Of a stretch of 64,000 nt of DNA, positions 56,319-64,000 are shown piece after piece. Source of the DNA: Enterovibrio gelatinilyticus (lineage in GTDB: Bacteria; Pseudomonadota; Gammaproteobacteria; Enterobacterales; Vibrionaceae); contig NZ_JAJUBC010000010.1 of the NCBI RefSeq assembly GCF_028683095.1, positions 1 through 64,000 on the forward strand. The letters run 5' to 3'. The notes below the pieces were generated by a model. It saw only the letters and a list, made by a program, of their open reading frames with translations, searched no databases and was not told the DNA's origin. Numbering within the stretch: position 1 is the stretch's first letter; the number at the start of each line of letters is the position of its first letter. A program made the position numbers and the translations under genes.

Positions 56319-57674
56319 ATGTTTTCAGCACTTCAACAAAAATCACTCCACGTTCGCGTGTTCTCTCTCGCTTTTCCCATGGTGTTATCCAACATCACTG
56401 TGCCGCTATTGGGGCTGGTGGATGCGGCCGTTATTGGTCATCTCGACCATGCTTGGTATCTCGGCGGTGTTGCTATTGGCAGCACAATGATTGCTGTTAC
56501 CTTCTGGTTATTGGGCTTTTTGCGCATGGCAACCACTGGGCTGACGGCGCAAGCGTGGGGCGGTAACGACAAAACAGGGCTTGCCAATGTGTTTTTGCAA
56601 GGCTTGACCTTGGCGTGGTTACTGGCGGCGGTGATCCTCGCTTTGCATCCGTTTATTGCTGATGCCGTGCTCTCGTATAGTGATGCCAGCGCGGAAGTAA
56701 AACGCTATGCGGATGAATATTTTTCTATTCGTATTTGGAGTGCGCCTGCCGCGCTAACCAATTTGGTGATCATGGGATGGCTGCTTGGCGCACAAAACGC
56801 CAAGAAGCCGATGATGCTGATCATCTTGGTCAATCTGGTCAATATCGTGCTGGATTTACTGTTTGTGGTGGGCTTTGGCTGGAAAGTTCAGGGCGCCGCT
56901 GCGGCGAGTGTGATCGCCGATTATTCGGGTATGGCGCTAGGGTTGTATTTCGTTGCTAGGGTTTGGGTGGAATCGTCACTGCCTTCGCCGCTTGCGCAAT
57001 GGAAGAAGGCGTCTGCGGGAATGAGCCGATTAGCAAAGCTCAACAGAGACATTTTCCTGCGTAGCCTTTGTTTGCAATTAGCGTTTACGTTCATGACCTT
57101 TCAAGGTGCGACCTTGGGGGATGACGTGGTGGCAGCCAATGCGGTATTGATGAATTTCTTGATGCTGGTGTCTTTTGCCATGGATGGATTTGCCTACGCG
57201 ATGGAAGCCATGGTGGGTAAGGCGATCGGCGCTAAAAATCGGCAAGAACTATTGGAGTCTCTCACGGCAACTTCCTTCTGGAGTTTGGTTATTTCTTTGC
57301 TGATCACCTTGGCGTTTCTATTGGGAGGGCGAAGCATCGTCGGGGTAATTTCAGACATTCCCGCCGTACGCGAACAAGCATATTTATACCTGCCTTGGCT
57401 GATAGCCATGCCTTTGGTGTCTATGTGGTGCTTCTTGTTAGATGGCGTGTTCATTGGGGCAACGCGTGGACGAGAAATGCGTAATACCATGTTCATCTCG
57501 ATGGCAGGCTTTTTCGCCATTTGGTGGCTGTTGAGCAGTGCGAATCAAGACATAGGTAACCATGCTCTTTGGGCGGCAATGCTCGGCTTTATGGCTTTGC
57601 GAGGAATTACCCTCGGTGTGTTGTTTGCGTATCAGTGGCGACGTGGGAAGTTCTTGTTGTCATCACATCCTTAA
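56319..57674 (+). CDS. dinF: MATE-family efflux transporter DinF
   Basis: Twelve-helix multidrug/oxidative-stress-type exporter of the MATE family. The 451-residue product has LSNITVPLLGLVDAAVIGHL and WLLGAQNAKKPMMLIILVNLVNIVLD in parts, which match E. coli DinF, the lexA-operon member. In E. coli dinF follows lexA directly; here the oxidase cluster lies between. I found no SOS box before it, so SOS control is not supported. ATG at 56319 (MFSALQQKS); a GTG three codons earlier is possible. Confidence 0.88.
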   Translation: MFSALQQKSLHVRVFSLAFPMVLSNITVPLLGLVDAAVIGHLDHAWYLGGVAIGSTMIAVTFWLLGFLRMATTGLTAQAWGGNDKTGLANVFLQGLTLAWLLAAVILALHPFIADAVLSYSDASAEVKRYADEYFSIRIWSAPAALTNLVIMGWLLGAQNAKKPMMLIILVNLVNIVLDLLFVVGFGWKVQGAAAASVIADYSGMALGLYFVARVWVESSLPSPLAQWKKASAGMSRLAKLNRDIFLRSLCLQLAFTFMTFQGATLGDDVVAANAVLMNFLMLVSFAMDGFAYAMEAMVGKAIGAKNRQELLESLTATSFWSLVISLLITLAFLLGGRSIVGVISDIPAVREQAYLYLPWLIAMPLVSMWCFLLDGVFIGATRGREMRNTMFISMAGFFAIWWLLSSANQDIGNHALWAAMLGFMALRGITLGVLFAYQWRRGKFLLSSHP

Positions 57675-57717
57675 AAACTCGCTATCAGTGATGGCAGGGT
57701 GGTGAAAATAGAAAACG

Positions 57718-57743
57718 AAAAAGGCTCCTTGGGAGCCTTTTTT
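57718..57743. terminator. Bidirectional terminator between dinF and nfuA
   Basis: AAAAAGGCTCC and GGAGCCTTTTT pair around TTG between convergent genes. Confidence 0.93.
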
Positions 57744-57773
57744 ATGTGTATGTACTCAACGAGCTGGGGGCAC

Positions 57774-58358
57774 TTAGTAGTAAGAGTGCTCGCCGGCAGC
57801 GTGCTCAGTCACATCACGTACTGCGGTTAATTCGCCGCTGAATTCTTCAAGTAGCTGCTTTTCGATACCGTCTTTCAATGTCACGTCGACCATCGAACAA
57901 CCGTTACAGCCACCACCAAACTGGATAACAGCTGCGCCGTCTTCAGTGATTTCAATTAGGTTGATGTGACCACCGTGACCTGCAAGCTGAGGGTTCACTT
58001 GAGTTTGGATAACGTATTCAACACGCTCTAACAGCGTGGCATCATCCGACACTTTACGCATTTTCGCATTCGGCGCTTTCAGAGTCAGTTGAGACCCCAT
58101 TTTGTCAGTGACAAAGTCAATTTCCGCATCATCAAGGAACGGCAGACTCAATTCATCAACGTAGGCCAAAAAGCCATTGAATTCGTACTTAGTGTCCGAC
58201 GCTTCAATGGCATCTTGAGGGCAGTAAGACACGCCACACTCAGCGCTTTGCGTGCCTGGGTTAACCACGAATACGCGGATGTTGGTGCCTTCTGGTTGCT
58301 GCTCCAGCAGCTTAACGAAATGGCTTTGTGCACTTTCTGAAATAATAATGTGTGACAC
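57774..58358 (-). CDS. nfuA: Fe-S biogenesis protein NfuA
   Basis: Carrier that holds a [4Fe-4S] cluster and passes it to apoproteins under stress. The 194-residue product has an N-terminal degenerate A-type domain and a C-terminal Nfu domain with CNGC (Cys151 and Cys154) in [12 protein letters not shown]. Equal in length to E. coli NfuA (191). It starts with GTG ending at 58358. The order nfuA-comF-bioH is as in E. coli (nfuA-gntX-bioH). Confidence 0.95.
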   Translation of the reverse strand: MSHIIISESAQSHFVKLLEQQPEGTNIRVFVVNPGTQSAECGVSYCPQDAIEASDTKYEFNGFLAYVDELSLPFLDDAEIDFVTDKMGSQLTLKAPNAKMRKVSDDATLLERVEYVIQTQVNPQLAGHGGHINLIEITEDGAAVIQFGGGCNGCSMVDVTLKDGIEKQLLEEFSGELTAVRDVTEHAAGEHSYY

Positions 58359-58449
58359 GGCTTCTTACCTGACTATTCCGATATGTTAATGACAGTTTAC
58401 TCTGGTTTTTCTTTACTATCACCCCCAAAGCAGTGAGGTTACTTTTTTG

Positions 58450-59127
58450 TCACTTTGGCGGTGTTCGACAAAGGCAATAGACATCAATCTGAGTGACGCC
58501 CTGTTTACGCAATAACCGACAAAGTTCATTAATGGTTGCGCCTGTGGTGACCACATCATCAACCAATGCAACGTGCTTCGGCAGTGTTCCTTTGCTTGTA
58601 AATGCCCCGCGAAGGTTAGATAAGCGAGATTGTCGGCTTAATCCTTGCTGTTGGCGAGTCGCGCGGTGGCGTTTTAGGATGTCGGGCGCACATTGGGCTT
58701 CTAAAGGCTTGGCTAATGCCTTTGCCAGTAGAGTACTGTGATTAAAACCTCGCATGACTCTCCGTCGCCAATGCATAGGAACAGGCAATAAAATCGGTGC
58801 TGGGTCGTCGATTTCCTCAGCCAGCAATTTCCCGAGCGCGGGCGCGAGCCAATAATGGCCTTGGTATTTGAAGCGGTGAAGCAGCTTGTCATACGGAAAT
58901 GTGTAGCCACCGACACAAATGAGCCTATCCCAAGCGGGTGGCGAGTTCAGGCAGCGACCGCAACTGTCGGTAACATAGGGCGTCGGCAAGCCACAATGCA
59001 AGCAGCGCGGGATGCGAGGAAACGTCTCATGACATGTTTCGCACCATGGATAATGTCGATGCACCAGCGTGTGATGACAAAGCTGACAGCGAAGCGGCAG
59101 GGCGCGTAAGATAGAGCGAAACATCAT
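58450..59127 (-). CDS. comF: ComF-family phosphoribosyltransferase-like protein
   Basis: ComF/GntX family; needed for DNA uptake in transformable species including Vibrio, with a probable phosphoribosyltransferase fold. The 225-residue product has four CxxC pairs at the N-terminus (CQLC, CETC, CLHC, CGRC), which probably bind zinc, and the PRPP loop VDDVVTTGATI near the end. It starts with MM at 59127. Divergent from bioH with 40 bp between. Confidence 0.92.
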   Translation of the reverse strand: MMFRSILRALPLRCQLCHHTLVHRHYPWCETCHETFPRIPRCLHCGLPTPYVTDSCGRCLNSPPAWDRLICVGGYTFPYDKLLHRFKYQGHYWLAPALGKLLAEEIDDPAPILLPVPMHWRRRVMRGFNHSTLLAKALAKPLEAQCAPDILKRHRATRQQQGLSRQSRLSNLRGAFTSKGTLPKHVALVDDVVTTGATINELCRLLRKQGVTQIDVYCLCRTPPK

Positions 59128-59167
59128 AGCTTGATGGCTCGAAACGAATCGAATTTAGGCAGTGTAA

Positions 59168-59968
59168 ATGACGACATCTCTTTACTGGCATACGGAAGGC
59201 CAGGGTTCCGATCTGATTCTCATTCACGGTTGGGGCATGAACAGTGCAGTATGGCAAAACATTCTCCCCGCTCTCACTCCTCACTATCGCGTGCATTGTG
59301 TCGATCTGCCCGGCTATGGCTTCAGCCAACCGACAGATGCGTTTTCTTTGCAAGAGATGGCACATTGCTTGCTTGATAATTCTCCACAGGAATCGATCTG
59401 GGCAGGATGGTCCTTGGGCGGCATGGTTGCGACGCAAGCGGCGCTGATTGCCCCTGAGAGAGTGAAAGGCTTAGTGACTATTGCCAGTTCACCTCGATTT
59501 TCTGCAGAACATGGATGGCGAGGGATTAAACCCGAGGTATTGCAGGCGTTTACGAAACAATTGGCGGGCGATTTTAAAACAACCGTTGAGCGATTTATGG
59601 CGCTACAGGCAATGGGCAGTCCAACGGCGCGACAAGATATCAAGTGGTTGAAGCAATCGGTGTTGTCACACCCTGCGCCGCAACCTGAAGCTCTAGAGGC
59701 TGGGCTAGGTATTCTTGCTGAGGCTGATTTGAGACCGCAATTGCATGATATTTCAATGCCTTGGTTGAGAATGTATGGTCGGCTAGATGGCCTTGTGCCC
59801 GTGAAAGTGGCGCAAGAGCTCGATGTACTGGCACCGCAGTCGCAACGGCAAATTTTTGCCAATGCATCGCATGCACCGTTTATCTCTGATCCTGCCCATT
59901 TTACGCAGGCGCTGTTGGCGTTTTGCGGACAATGTTTGCCGTCCAGTCAGAAAAAAGTGACGAAATAA
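59168..59968 (+). CDS. bioH: Pimeloyl-[acyl-carrier protein] methyl ester esterase
   Basis: Removes the methyl group from pimeloyl-ACP methyl ester so that biotin synthesis can start. The 266-residue alpha/beta hydrolase has the HGWGMNSAVW oxyanion region, nucleophile Ser82 in GWSLGGMVATQ, an aspartate in YGRLDGLVP and the histidine in NASHAPFIS, all at E. coli BioH positions. Short divergent region with comF. No other bio gene is in this window. Confidence 0.95.
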   Translation: MTTSLYWHTEGQGSDLILIHGWGMNSAVWQNILPALTPHYRVHCVDLPGYGFSQPTDAFSLQEMAHCLLDNSPQESIWAGWSLGGMVATQAALIAPERVKGLVTIASSPRFSAEHGWRGIKPEVLQAFTKQLAGDFKTTVERFMALQAMGSPTARQDIKWLKQSVLSHPAPQPEALEAGLGILAEADLRPQLHDISMPWLRMYGRLDGLVPVKVAQELDVLAPQSQRQIFANASHAPFISDPAHFTQALLAFCGQCLPSSQKKVTK

Positions 59969-60048
59969 AGTGAAATGCGGCTAAATTTTACACGTTAGTT
60001 GCCGATACTTTATACGTGTTACTTGATATGGCATCAGGAGAGACCATA

Positions 60049-60384
60049 ATGAATATAGGTAACGTTGGGCAATCTCAGTACGTTTACGCTAAGCCTTCGC
60101 CTGTAAATGCAGAAGCAAAGGCGAATCAGGCGCAAACGTCAGAGGGAGCAAATCAGTCTTATGCGCAAGTCGCTAAAGGTGTAACGGACGCTAAGACTGT
60201 CAACCAAGCAACGGCAACCGAAGGCAAAGTACCCGCTTCATCTGACGTTGAAGCATTCACTTACGGGGCATTGGGTATGGACCACCCTGACGAAGTGAAA
60301 ACCAATGATGATGGGGCTTATACCGCCGGACAAGTTTTATCTGCCATCGGTACGATAGGTGGGATATTAGCTATCTTGGTATAG
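60049..60384 (+). CDS. Small protein of unknown function with hydrophobic C-terminus
   Basis: I do not recognise a family. The 111-residue product has an Ala/Gln/Asn-rich low-complexity N-terminal part, then an apparently conserved block GALGMDHPDEVKTNDDGAY and a hydrophobic tail AGQVLSAIGTIGGILAILV that could be a membrane anchor. No signal peptide. The ATG at 60049 follows AGGAGAGACC. It is 80 bp after bioH and 96 bp before the next unknown gene, all on one strand. Confidence 0.78.
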   Translation: MNIGNVGQSQYVYAKPSPVNAEAKANQAQTSEGANQSYAQVAKGVTDAKTVNQATATEGKVPASSDVEAFTYGALGMDHPDEVKTNDDGAYTAGQVLSAIGTIGGILAILV

Positions 60385-60480
60385 TTTCGCTGTAGAGATA
60401 CAGTTTGCGCATGTCGCGGGGTTGCCCGCGGTTTGCCATAAGGCGACGGCCTTCGGTTGATGTTGGGAGACAACATTGGC

Positions 60481-60954
60481 ATGAACATTTCGCCCGCAAA
60501 CGTCAGCATACCCGCTGTCGCACCGTCAGTGAATCCGCCAACGGAGCAAGTTGCGCGGGACAATCGCGTGCGCGAAAAAATTGTCCCTCCGCGCCAACCC
60601 ACCGCTAACGCCGAAGAGCGTCCGGTTAGCCAAGAAGAGAAGCAGCTTCGCAAGCCATCATGGGATCCGTCTGAGCATCCTACTTACACTGATCTCACGC
60701 AACAATCTCGCCAATTCGATGGCGCACAGTTTGCGGCGCATGAAACCCTAAGCCAGCTTTCGTCAATGCTATCAAGCGGCAGTTATGTTCCCGCTGGTGA
60801 AAATGGCTATGCCATGAAACTCAAATTGCCGAAAGAAGTGCTGGATAAGATTGATCAGTTGAAAGATTCCCAGCGGACAGGGGCGGTGGTCGCGATGCGC
60901 TATCAACAATCGTCAGCGGCAAACCTTCCTTCGGAAGTGTTGATCGTGATTTAG
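60481..60954 (+). CDS. Small proline-rich N-terminus protein of unknown function
   Basis: I do not recognise a family. The 157-residue product (MNISPANVSIPAV) has a proline-rich N-terminal third, a charged middle (KPSWDPSEHPTYTDLTQQ) and a helical C-terminal third with MKLKLPKEVLDKIDQLKDSQ. No signal peptide, membrane helix or catalytic motif. GGGAGA lies ten bases before the ATG at 60481; an ATG at 60460 is the alternative. Both this protein and the upstream one open with MNI, but no further similarity is visible. Confidence 0.75.
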   Translation: MNISPANVSIPAVAPSVNPPTEQVARDNRVREKIVPPRQPTANAEERPVSQEEKQLRKPSWDPSEHPTYTDLTQQSRQFDGAQFAAHETLSQLSSMLSSGSYVPAGENGYAMKLKLPKEVLDKIDQLKDSQRTGAVVAMRYQQSSAANLPSEVLIVI

Positions 60955-61013
60955 CGAACACTCGCCTGAGCGACCACTGCGATGCTTCGCATCGTACACA
61001 CGGTAAATGAATA

Positions 61014-61040
61014 TAAAAAAACAGCGCCGAGAGGCGCTGT
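61014..61040 (-). terminator. Terminator of tex
   Basis: On the minus strand ACAGCGCC, TCTC, GGCGCTGT, then seven T. On the plus strand TGTGGTTTTT follows the same stem, so it may also end the unknown gene. Confidence 0.88.
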
Positions 61041-61071
61041 TGTGGTTTTTAGCAAAAGGTTTGTCGTCGGC

Positions 61072-63423
61072 TTACTTGCGCTTTGCCTTCGCAAATGCAT
61101 CTGCGAACGCACCACCAAAGGCTGGTGAGTTACCGCTTTGTTGTTGATGACTTGATGCGCCGCGATGAGGTTGATTACGCGTTTGAGGTTGGGCTGAACG
61201 TGAATCACGGTTTGCATTGCCACGACTTGCAGGTTTGTTGTCCGCCCCCGGCTCATCGTTTAGACGCATCGACAAGGCAATTCGTTTACGCGCAAGATCC
61301 ACTTCCATCACCTTCACTTTCACCACATCGCCGGCTTTAACCACTTCACGTGGGTCAGAGATGAATTTGTCTGACAGTGCCGAGATATGCACTAAGCCGT
61401 CTTGGTGAACGCCGATATCCACGAACGCGCCAAATGCTGTCACGTTAGTGATGGAGCCTTCTAGCACCATGCCGGGGATCAGATCTTTCACTTCGTTTAC
61501 GCCTTCCGCGAACGTGGCGGTTTTAAACTCAGGTCGTGGGTCACGTCCTGGCTTTGCTAACTCAGACAGAATGTCTGTGACCGTTGGAATACCAAAAGTA
61601 CTGTCTGCGTAATCTGACGCTTTCAAGCTGCGCAGAAAGTCATGGTTACCGATCATGGCATCCACCGCTTTACCTGTGTTGTCGGCAATGCGTTTCACCA
61701 CAGGGTAGGCTTCAGGGTGAACCGAAGAACCATCCAATGGATTCTTGCCATGCATCACACGCAAAAAGCCTGCACACTGCTCGTAGGCCTTCGGGCCTAG
61801 GCGCGGTACTTTCAGTAAGGTTTTACGATCGCCAAAGCGGCCGTTCTCATCACGAAACGCCACGATATTCGCCGCCATGGTGGTAGAAAGGCCTGCCACA
61901 CGGGTTAGCAGTGCGGCAGAGGCACTATTCACATCCACACCCACGGCGTTCACACAGTCTTCTACTACCGCATCCAAGCGTTTTGCCAATTGGCTCTGGC
62001 TCACATCGTGTTGGTATTGGCCCACACCGATAGATTTCGGGTCAATTTTTACCAGCTCAGCCAATGGGTCTTGCAAGCGACGCGCAATGGAAACGGCGCC
62101 GCGCAGCGAGACATCAAGTCCTGGGAATTCGGCAGCGGCAAGTTCTGACGCTGAATAGACCGATGCGCCTGCTTCACTCACCATCACGGTTTGAATTTTC
62201 TGGCCTGCGTCTTTGAGCATGCCAGCCACAAACGCATCGGTTTCACGTGATGCTGTGCCGTTACCTATCGCAATCAAATCCACGTTGTGCTTTTTCACTA
62301 ACGCCATGACCACGCGCGACGATTCGGCAATCTTGTTGTGCGGCGCGGTTGGGTAAATGGTGGCGGTATCGAGCAGCTTACCTGTACTGTCCACGACAGC
62401 GACTTTACACCCTGTACGCAAGCCTGGATCGATACCCAAGGTGCTGCGAGGGCCAGCGGGTGCAGCCATCAGGAGATCTTTCAGGTTATCGGCAAACACT
62501 TTAATGGCATCGTTTTCTGCCATTTCACGCAAGTTGCCCATCAACTCAGTCTCCATGTGCATCAAAATTTTGATGCGCCATGCAAAGCTCACCACCTGCT
62601 TGCGCCAACGATCGGCAGCAGCGGTGCCGAGTGTCACGCCAAAGTGATCGCAGATGATGTTTTCGCAATACGATCCCGTGGATTTTTCATCCTGACCGGG
62701 ATCGGCATTGAGAGAAAGTTGAAGGATGCCTTCGTTGCGACCACGGAACATGGCCAATGCTCGGTGAGACGGCACTTTCGTGAGACGTTCGTCATGCGCA
62801 AAGTAATCTTTAAATTTCGCGCCTTCGTTTTCCTTGCCAGCAATCACACGCGCTTGAAGCTCGGCTTGTTGGTTTAAGTGACGACGAATTTTATCAAGCA
62901 GGGCTGCGTCTTCGGCAAATTGCTCCATTAAGATGGCACGTGCGCCATCAAGTACGGCTTTGGTGTCAGCAAAGCCCTTGTCGGCATCAATGTAGCTAGC
63001 GGCTTCGGCGTCTGGATCGGTATCTGGGTGCTGCCATAGGGTTTGCGCCAACGGCTCAATGCCCGCTTCAATGGCAATTTGCCCTTTGGTGCGACGCTTT
63101 TGTTTGTACGGAAGGTACAAATCTTCAAGGCGGTTTTTTGTGTCAGCGCTCAGGATATCTTTTTTCAGCGCGTCGCTGAGTTTGCCTTGTTCATCAATCG
63201 ATTTGAGGATGACGTGGCGACGGTCTTCTAGTTCGCGTAAATAGCCAAGGCGAGATTCCAGATTACGCAATTGGGTGTCATCAAGGCCGTTAGTGACTTC
63301 TTTACGGTAACGGGCAATAAATGGGACGGTATTGCCATCATCGAGCAGGGTAACAGCAGCAATCACTTGCGCGTCACGGACATTTAGCTCACTGGCAATT
63401 TGTTGATAAATTGACGAGGTCAT
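61072..63423 (-). CDS. tex: Tex-family RNA-binding transcriptional accessory protein
   Basis: Conserved nucleic-acid-binding protein related to eukaryotic Spt6. The 783-residue product has the N-terminal Tex domain ([21 protein letters not shown]), a YqgF-like nuclease-fold part with [16 protein letters not shown], helix-hairpin-helix segments ([20 protein letters not shown]), an S1 RNA-binding domain at about residues 650-720 ([21 protein letters not shown]), and a basic low-complexity tail. AAAGGAACACC precedes the ATG. It lies 36 bp after greB on the same strand, so likely cotranscribed. Confidence 0.96.
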   Translation of the reverse strand: MTSSIYQQIASELNVRDAQVIAAVTLLDDGNTVPFIARYRKEVTNGLDDTQLRNLESRLGYLRELEDRRHVILKSIDEQGKLSDALKKDILSADTKNRLEDLYLPYKQKRRTKGQIAIEAGIEPLAQTLWQHPDTDPDAEAASYIDADKGFADTKAVLDGARAILMEQFAEDAALLDKIRRHLNQQAELQARVIAGKENEGAKFKDYFAHDERLTKVPSHRALAMFRGRNEGILQLSLNADPGQDEKSTGSYCENIICDHFGVTLGTAAADRWRKQVVSFAWRIKILMHMETELMGNLREMAENDAIKVFADNLKDLLMAAPAGPRSTLGIDPGLRTGCKVAVVDSTGKLLDTATIYPTAPHNKIAESSRVVMALVKKHNVDLIAIGNGTASRETDAFVAGMLKDAGQKIQTVMVSEAGASVYSASELAAAEFPGLDVSLRGAVSIARRLQDPLAELVKIDPKSIGVGQYQHDVSQSQLAKRLDAVVEDCVNAVGVDVNSASAALLTRVAGLSTTMAANIVAFRDENGRFGDRKTLLKVPRLGPKAYEQCAGFLRVMHGKNPLDGSSVHPEAYPVVKRIADNTGKAVDAMIGNHDFLRSLKASDYADSTFGIPTVTDILSELAKPGRDPRPEFKTATFAEGVNEVKDLIPGMVLEGSITNVTAFGAFVDIGVHQDGLVHISALSDKFISDPREVVKAGDVVKVKVMEVDLARKRIALSMRLNDEPGADNKPASRGNANRDSRSAQPQTRNQPHRGASSHQQQSGNSPAFGGAFADAFAKAKRK

Positions 63424-63459
63424 GGTGTTCCTTTGAGAGTCACCGCCGCAACGGCAGTA

Positions 63460-63945
63460 TTAAAGTTCGTCTTGTTGATAGCGGATGGCATTAACATACC
63501 AGAGCTTAACGCCTTCAGGAGTTGGCACTGAGGCTTCGTCATCGACTTCTTTTTTTATCAATGCACGTGCCATGGGGCTATCAATGGAGATGTAGTCTTT
63601 TCGGCCATAGATTTCATCGGGGCCGACAATGCGGAAGGTGAGGGTGTCGCCGTTCTCGTTTTCAATATCGACCCATGCACCGAAGAACACCTTCCCGTCT
63701 TGTTGTGGGTTATAATCGATGACGCGCAATATTTCTAAGCGCTTGCGCAGGTACCGAACGCGACGATCGATTTCACGCAGTATCCGTTTGTTATACGTGT
63801 AATCCGCATTTTCTGAGCGATCGCCGAGGCTGGCCGCCCACGATACGATTTTGGTGATTTCTGGGCGTCGTTCTTTCCATAAGAAATCGAGCTCTTGTTT
63901 GAGCTTTTTGTAGCCTTCTCGGGTGACTAAATCGGTTTTTTTCAT
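63460..63945 (-). CDS. greB: Transcription elongation factor GreB
   Basis: Enters the RNA polymerase secondary channel and stimulates cleavage of backtracked RNA. The 161-residue product has the N-terminal coiled coil (TREGYKKLKQELDFLWKERR) with acidic tip residues in SENADYTYNKRI, then the FKBP-like C-terminal domain with YISIDSPMARALIKK. The basic pattern and length fit GreB rather than GreA. ATG ends at 63945; the last 55 bases of the window are its upstream region. Order greB-tex as in E. coli. Confidence 0.96.
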   Translation of the reverse strand: MKKTDLVTREGYKKLKQELDFLWKERRPEITKIVSWAASLGDRSENADYTYNKRILREIDRRVRYLRKRLEILRVIDYNPQQDGKVFFGAWVDIENENGDTLTFRIVGPDEIYGRKDYISIDSPMARALIKKEVDDEASVPTPEGVKLWYVNAIRYQQDEL

Positions 63946-64000
63946 TGCTATGTCCGAGTATGTCGTTCGTTTTCGAGAAGAGTTATAACCGCTTTGGCGT

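Noticed and set aside
60415-60430. CGCGGG-GTTG-CCCGCG hairpin as terminator between the two unknown genes
   Set aside because: Stem is good but no T-run follows; could equally be a processing or attenuating structure, so not listed as a feature.

Overview
The window is a stretch of gammaproteobacterial core chromosome. Gene content and order point to Vibrionaceae: an uspB/ftnA/uspA group, gppA-rhlB-trxA-rho, ubiD-fre, ftsYEX-rpoH followed by glpEGRD, ubiCA-plsB-lexA, a coxBA/ctaG/coxC cluster, and nfuA-comF-bioH with tex-greB. Protein similarity recalled from E. coli and Vibrio is high throughout. The genus cannot be fixed from the sequence alone; Vibrio relatives such as Grimontia, Enterovibrio or Salinivibrio are possible. 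I see no rRNA, tRNA, CRISPR array, prophage or complete insertion sequence.

Layout. 1-4.7 kb: gor (last few codons outside the window), rlmJ, prlC. 4.7-9.5 kb: gppA and rhlB on the minus strand, divergent from trxA and rho. 9.7-13.7 kb: an unknown exported protein, then ubiD with an internally duplicated C-terminal domain, a 2Fe-2S ferredoxin and fre. 13.8-19.5 kb: EamA transporter, uspA, ftnA, uspB, an MscS channel, a YhiN flavoprotein and cspA with a long leader. 19.8-28.3 kb: aldehyde dehydrogenase with a possible gene remnant downstream, the DTW enzyme gene tapT, a 266-bp MITE, a lipoprotein, an EVE protein, yigL, pldB and an AbgT transporter. 28.5-33.1 kb: small membrane and metal-site proteins (acyltransferase 3, DUF2500, DUF4145/HEPN, YhhN, DUF2007, YecH, DUF1145) and rsmD. 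33.3-37.9 kb: ftsY with about 20 tandem 48-bp repeats, ftsE, ftsX, rpoH. 38.2-42.0 kb: glpE, glpG, glpR, glpD. 42-47.5 kb: FliL-like gene, ubiC, ubiA, plsB, lexA. 47.9-55.7 kb: aa3-type cytochrome c oxidase and its assembly genes. 55.7-64 kb: GNAT, DinF/MATE, nfuA, comF, bioH, two unknown small genes, tex, greB.

The genes form several functional modules. UbiC, UbiA and UbiD are ubiquinone steps, and Fre beside UbiD could supply the reduced flavin needed for the UbiD cofactor. CoxB, CoxA and CoxC with CtaG, SURF1, a CxxxC membrane protein, CtaA and CyoE make a complete oxidase-building set. FtsY, FtsE, FtsX and RpoH are the classic membrane-targeting, division and heat-shock group. GlpE, GlpG, GlpR and GlpD form the glycerol-3-phosphate regulon, with a GlpR-type operator before glpD. 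LexA has two overlapping-type SOS boxes.

The window looks like ordinary core genome. The most notable deviations are the repeat-built FtsY A domain, the duplicated UbiD C-terminus, the MITE abutting the tapT ribosome-binding site, a small palindromic dispersed repeat, and a cluster of CCACA motifs between rpoH and glpE. I found no clear new multi-gene system.
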